Part shown: one piece after another, positions 22,498 to 26,098 of the stretch
How positions within the stretch are numbered: position 1 is the stretch's first letter
How the letters are laid out: every line of letters begins with the position of its first letter
Source of the DNA: Planctomycetota bacterium
GTDB taxonomy: Bacteria; Planctomycetota; UBA1135
Direction: 5' to 3'
NCBI GenBank assembly: GCA_022447335.1
Contig: JAKVCF010000016.1
Coordinates: 1-26,098 of the forward strand
Length of the DNA: 26,098 nucleotides
The notes under the pieces: model-generated
What the model saw: only the letters and a program-made list of their open reading frames with translations
Told to the model about the DNA's origin: nothing
Database searches by the model: none
Position numbers and translations under genes: made by a program

Positions 22498-24291
22498 ATG
22501 TATCGGACTCTCTCTCTAATCGCCCTGCTGGCCGCCATCGCCGCGCCCCGCCTCAATGCCCAACACTTGAACTGGGATCTCCATGAAGTCGCCTGGCTGA
22601 TGAGCCCACAAGCCGACGGCGAGAGCATAGATATGGAGATGAGCCTGAATCCATTACTCGACCGCGATCGCGTAGTCGTCCGAATTCCGGTCTGGCGCCC
22701 TGGCTCCTACCGCTATGCCAACTATCAAGACCGCATCAAAGATCTGCGCGCAGTCGACCAAGACGGCAAAGAACGCACGATCCTTGAACTCGAACCTCGC
22801 GCCTGGGAGATCGATACCGATGGCGCGACCGCACTCAAAGTGATGTACACCCTGCCGGCCACCAATGAGGCCGATAAGGGGCGCACCCCAGCTGTGCACC
22901 TGCGCAGCCCGATGACCTTTCTCTATACCGAAGATACAAAGCACCTGTCGCACACCCTTCGCGTTGACCTACCAAGCGGCTGGGACTTTGCCTCCGGCCA
23001 CCGAGTGGACGCCTTCGAAAAAGACTTATTCCGCTCACCTGACTATGACGTCTTCGTCGACTGCCCAATTGCTCTAGGCGAACTCGAGCGCCACAGCTTT
23101 ATTAGCCACGGCACCGAAATCGAATGGGTACTGTTTGGCCGCTTGCCCACTGATGCCGAGTTCTCGCGCGAGGAATGGACGCGCAAACTCAAGGGTATTT
23201 CAGAAGTCGGCTACAACATCTTCGGTAGCTACCCTTTTGAAAAATACACTTATTTGTTCCTACTCAACGGCATTGGCGGCGTCTCAGGACTCGAACATTT
23301 GAACTCGACCTCAATTATAGTTAATCACCGAGGAGTAAAGAATGGCAGCTATATCGAACCACTCGAATCAGTAACCGCTCACGAGTTTTTCCACCTCTGG
23401 AACGTCAAGCGTATTCGCCCAAAGCAACTTGGACCCTTTGATTACACACAAGACGTGCGCTCCACAGATTTATGGTGGATGGAAGGTATTACGTCTTACT
23501 ACAACGACATCATGCTGCAACGTGCGGGCTTGCGTGAAGAGGGCTGGTTCTGGTCCTCGCAGTCAAGGAACTTCCTGAGCGTCCGTAACTCGCCCGGCTA
23601 CGGGACCAACTCCCCCGAACGTGCCTCGTGGAACATTTGGAATCCAGATCCAGCGAAAAGCATCAGCTACTACGACCAAGGCCAGACACTAGGCCTACTG
23701 CTCGATATAAAGATCCGCGCGCACACCAAAAACCGCCGCAGCCTTGATGACGTGCTGTCTTTTCTGTCGCGCTGGGTCGACTATCCAGGTCCGGGCTATT
23801 CCGAAGACGACCTACAAAGAGCAATCTATGCCGTAACTGGCTGGGACTGCGAACGGTTTTTTGACCACCACATCGAGGGCCTGATCGATCCACCCTTCGC
23901 CGAGATCCTCCCCCTGGCTGGCCTGAATGTCACTTGGATTGAGGCTGACGACCCCTACGTGGGCATCGTCTTTGGCGAAGAGGATATGGAGCTTGCTATT
24001 CGCGAGGGCACACCTGCTGGCGAAGCTGGCCTACAAACCGGTGACCGCCTGCTCCAGATGGGCGGCGAGCGCGTACGGAATCTCGACGAAGTGCGCGCGG
24101 CCCTTACCAAAGTGGTACCAGGCGATGCGCTGGAAGTGCGCGTGCGACGCGGCGGAAGCATGAAAAACTTCACGATCAATGTCGCCGAGCGCGGCCGCTT
24201 AAGCTTCCGCATCAGCGAAAATCTGGACGCCACGCCGGAACAGATTACGATCCGCGAAGGCCTGTTAACTGGCCTCCCTGAATCGATCTAG
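22498..24291 (+). CDS. Secreted M61-family metallopeptidase with PDZ domain
   Basis: 597 residues. A signal peptide covers residues 1 to ~21 (MYRTLSLIALLAAIAAPRLNA). The N-terminal beta domain includes VRIPVWRPGSY, typical of M61. The zinc site is HEFFH (His295, Glu296, His299) with Glu329 in LWWMEGITSYY as third ligand. GGVSGLEHLNSTSI precedes it, the exopeptidase substrate motif of glycyl aminopeptidases. A PDZ domain lies near residues 490-565 (EGTPAGEAGLQTGDRLLQMGGERV). M61 enzymes remove N-terminal Gly or Ala residues or act as endopeptidases; here probably in the periplasm. I chose ATG 22498 over a GTG five codons upstream because it gives a standard signal peptide. Its stop is ten bases from the opposing gene. 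Confidence 0.93.
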   Translation: MYRTLSLIALLAAIAAPRLNAQHLNWDLHEVAWLMSPQADGESIDMEMSLNPLLDRDRVVVRIPVWRPGSYRYANYQDRIKDLRAVDQDGKERTILELEPRAWEIDTDGATALKVMYTLPATNEADKGRTPAVHLRSPMTFLYTEDTKHLSHTLRVDLPSGWDFASGHRVDAFEKDLFRSPDYDVFVDCPIALGELERHSFISHGTEIEWVLFGRLPTDAEFSREEWTRKLKGISEVGYNIFGSYPFEKYTYLFLLNGIGGVSGLEHLNSTSIIVNHRGVKNGSYIEPLESVTAHEFFHLWNVKRIRPKQLGPFDYTQDVRSTDLWWMEGITSYYNDIMLQRAGLREEGWFWSSQSRNFLSVRNSPGYGTNSPERASWNIWNPDPAKSISYYDQGQTLGLLLDIKIRAHTKNRRSLDDVLSFLSRWVDYPGPGYSEDDLQRAIYAVTGWDCERFFDHHIEGLIDPPFAEILPLAGLNVTWIEADDPYVGIVFGEEDMELAIREGTPAGEAGLQTGDRLLQMGGERVRNLDEVRAALTKVVPGDALEVRVRRGGSMKNFTINVAERGRLSFRISENLDATPEQITIREGLLTGLPESI

Positions 24292-24301
24292 ATTCCGCGC
24301 C

Positions 24302-25942
24302 CTACTCCTCGCTCAGACCAAGCTGAGAGCGCACCCAAGCCTCCCAGTCTCGGTCGAGCTTGCGAAAAATGTCTTCGCCGCGAACTTCGAATAGCGCCTC
24401 GGCACGCTTCCTGAGCTTGCCGTGGAAGTCGCCGCCCTCGCGGGCGAACCTCGCCATTTCGCGTAGAAAAATCTGCGACCGCTTCGGGTCAGCGCGAATC
24501 AAGTAATCAAACATCGCCCACGACTTAGCCACATCGCCACGCTTCATATCGAACAAGCGAGTCGTCATCAATGCCGAGAAAGGAGAGCCTTCGCCTAGAG
24601 CTGACTGCAAGTAAATAGTGCGCTCACCAGCCTGAACCACTCCCTCGCCGACCGTTTTCCTCTGATTTTCGTCCGGACGACCTCCGCGACCCACTGTGCG
24701 CTCACTATCACCCTTACTCCAATCAAAAGCTTTATTGGTAACGATATTACGACCTAGGAACTCAAGAGAAATCCAGTATCCGACAGCCTCTTCGATCCAG
24801 TCCATCGAAACTTTGGTATAGCCGGTCCCGTAATGCATTGTTGCCAGCGTCACACCCAGATTATTAGCCACCTTGCCGACCGGGTCCTCCTGAGCGACAT
24901 TACGCCAATAGTAAAGCCAGTCCGGATCCTCTCCGCCGCGCTGACTGCGCGAACCTTCGACCTTGAGACGCTCTGCCTTATTCGGACCCCAGATCAGACC
25001 GAAGTGCCCGGTATACATCTGCTCGTGAGCTGACATGTCATCGGGACCGAAGTACCACTCGACAAAGATATCTTCGGGAATCCGATCCGGGAAATCGTCG
25101 GCTAGATACGGCTCCACAAAGCGCGCGCGAAATCCCAGGATCGCCTTCTCTGCCATACGTAATGCGCCCGAAACTGCGCCGTCCGGCATGCCCGAATGAT
25201 AAGTAATCCGGCAATGCTGGCTCTCCTGCACCTTGAATGTATAGCCAGGCGCCCACTTCTCGGCCGAAACGTTCACTTCGTTGGCAATGCGCACGTCGCC
25301 TATGCCTGTCATAGCACGCTTCTCGCGCTCGATCGCCGCCTCGCGACCGACAACCTTAGTTTGCTTCTTCATCTCTTTGGTGAGGTCCTCGACCGCACCG
25401 CTAAAACCAAATCCAGCCAACCAGACTCGCGCCTGCTCGAGCTCTTCGAGAAGGATGCGATGCTTCGACTGCCACGCCGACCCTCCCTCCGGCTCTCGAT
25501 CACGCTCTTCCTCGAGCTCTTCTATCCATTCCACGCGCTGCTCGTATTCGCGACCAATCGCATGCCAACTAGAGTTGGGCGCGAACAGATTGATCGCCGC
25601 AATATGCGCATTTTGCACTCCGCCAACCTGCTTTTTTATCGCCTTTGTAATCACACCATCTGCATTGACCTTGTATGGCAACTTAGTCGGGTCATCTGGA
25701 TTGCAAAGAAACCATTCGCTGCGGCCCGCGCGATCGAAGTTTGTGCCCTGGCCAGGCGTGTAAGTTGCACCCGTACGTAGCTCGCCAACAAAGCGCAGCC
25801 TGCCGTCAATCTCGACCATATCCTTCTTATACTTTTTGGCCGTCTTTTCGTCGTGAAAGACGACTTCAAAAATTTGAGCTTGCGCGGAGGTCGAAGCCAG
25901 AGCCCAGGAGACAGCAAGTAGAAATATGGGGAGAACTCGCAT
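24302..25942 (-). CDS. Secreted protein of unknown function, possibly a degenerate gluzincin
   Basis: 546 residues with a signal peptide (MRVLPIFLLAVSWALASTSAQAQ). Residues ~25-60 look like a small beta module (VVFHDEKTAKKYKKDMVEIDGRLRFVGEL), and residues ~120-180 are charged and probably coiled. The C-terminal half has the outline of a peptidase_MA-type gluzincin: a strand/helix with TLATMHYGTGY, then SMDWIEEAVGYWISLEF where peptidases show PxWLxEGxAxY, and a final LDRDWEAWVRSQL helix. No HExxH is present, so catalytic zinc binding is doubtful. It could be a pseudoenzyme or an unrelated fold. The ATG is clear; no Shine-Dalgarno is evident. It converges on the M61 gene with a ten-base gap, with no proven link. 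Confidence 0.75.
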   Translation of the reverse strand: MRVLPIFLLAVSWALASTSAQAQIFEVVFHDEKTAKKYKKDMVEIDGRLRFVGELRTGATYTPGQGTNFDRAGRSEWFLCNPDDPTKLPYKVNADGVITKAIKKQVGGVQNAHIAAINLFAPNSSWHAIGREYEQRVEWIEELEEERDREPEGGSAWQSKHRILLEELEQARVWLAGFGFSGAVEDLTKEMKKQTKVVGREAAIEREKRAMTGIGDVRIANEVNVSAEKWAPGYTFKVQESQHCRITYHSGMPDGAVSGALRMAEKAILGFRARFVEPYLADDFPDRIPEDIFVEWYFGPDDMSAHEQMYTGHFGLIWGPNKAERLKVEGSRSQRGGEDPDWLYYWRNVAQEDPVGKVANNLGVTLATMHYGTGYTKVSMDWIEEAVGYWISLEFLGRNIVTNKAFDWSKGDSERTVGRGGRPDENQRKTVGEGVVQAGERTIYLQSALGEGSPFSALMTTRLFDMKRGDVAKSWAMFDYLIRADPKRSQIFLREMARFAREGGDFHGKLRKRAEALFEVRGEDIFRKLDRDWEAWVRSQLGLSEE

Positions 25943-26003
25943 GCCCTATCATAAAGCCCATACGCTTGGACCTCACCTACCAACGCAGCGAAGGCGTTCG
26001 ACT

Positions 26004-26098
26004 TCAGCCGCCACGAGTTCGCATCTCAAGCAGGGGGTCTTCGTCGGCCGGCCGACCTGGCTGCTGCAATGGCCCACGCCTCTCACGCAGAGCATGGC
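26004..26098 (-). CDS. Possible C-terminal fragment of an unknown protein (5' end outside window)
   Basis: On the - strand one frame is open from the right edge to a TGA at 26004-26006. It encodes about 30 residues rich in Arg, Pro and Gly (LRERRGPLQQPGRPADEDP). The composition would suit a disordered C-terminal tail, and strand and spacing (61 bases before the next leftward start) would suit an operon. A second frame is also open over much of this stretch, so it is only a guess. Confidence 0.3.
   Translation of the reverse strand, partial: HALRERRGPLQQPGRPADEDPLLEMRTRGG

Noticed and set aside
1..26098. CRISPR array, insertion sequence, prophage or integron
   Set aside because: No spaced direct repeats, transposase or integrase motifs, or terminal inverted repeats seen. 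The tRNA genes show no nearby duplicated 3' end that would mark an integration site.

Overview
The window looks like a piece of a bacterial chromosome with moderately high GC, roughly 50% in the first 2 kb and closer to 60-67% in lines I counted further in. It is tightly packed, with gaps or overlaps of a few bases between many genes. The many secreted proteins, the HEAT-like secreted proteins, the seven-repeat FG-GAP protein with its distinctive C-terminal domain, the general weakness of Shine-Dalgarno sites and the NhaC/M61/S15 content suggest a planctomycete, probably one of the deep marine or aquatic lineages. That placement is inference from style and remembered relatives; there is no rRNA or phylogenetic marker analysis behind it. 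I see no insertion sequence, prophage or CRISPR array, and no stretch over 300 bases lacks a gene. The longest gap, 1933-2116, holds nothing I can name.

Left part (1-5490): the 3' end of an isochorismatase-fold hydrolase runs rightward into a strong intrinsic terminator. A leftward run follows, read from the right: an MFS exporter, tRNA-Arg(UCU), a secreted S15-type Xaa-Pro dipeptidyl-peptidase and a secreted FG-GAP beta-propeller protein.

Centre (5545-16051): a rightward unit starts at a sigma70-like promoter and reads tRNA-His(GUG), tRNA-Leu(UAG), a MoeB/ThiF-like adenylyltransferase, an EF2568-type cysteine desulfurase-like enzyme and a MocA/MobA-like nucleotidyltransferase. Facing it is a leftward operon of five genes: a secreted HEAT-like protein, the three subunits of a molybdenum hydroxylase (2Fe-2S, molybdopterin and FAD subunits) and a membrane-anchored protein of repeated carboxypeptidase-regulatory-like domains. 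The FAD subunit carries the four-cysteine insert known from 4-hydroxybenzoyl-CoA reductase (HcrB), so the enzyme is better described as an HBCR-like hydroxylase/reductase than as plain xanthine dehydrogenase. The three rightward enzymes are plausibly its cofactor makers: sulfur carrier activation, sulfur (or selenium) delivery and cytidylylation of the cofactor. This converging module is the most interesting part of the window.

Right part (16123-26098): a second secreted HEAT-like protein, asnS with a small membrane/coiled-coil protein upstream, an NhaC-family antiporter with an unusual extracytoplasmic N-terminal domain, a dihydroorotase-family amidohydrolase whose 3' end overlaps the antiporter gene, a secreted M61 metallopeptidase with a PDZ domain, and a secreted protein that looks like a degenerate gluzincin. 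A possible C-terminal fragment of another gene lies at the right edge.

Two RNA-level features stand out. tRNA-His is flanked by a perfect 9-bp inverted repeat that would extend its precursor stem. The MoeB/ThiF-like gene starts only four bases after the CCA end of tRNA-Leu, and its start codon can pair with the tRNA-Leu leader.
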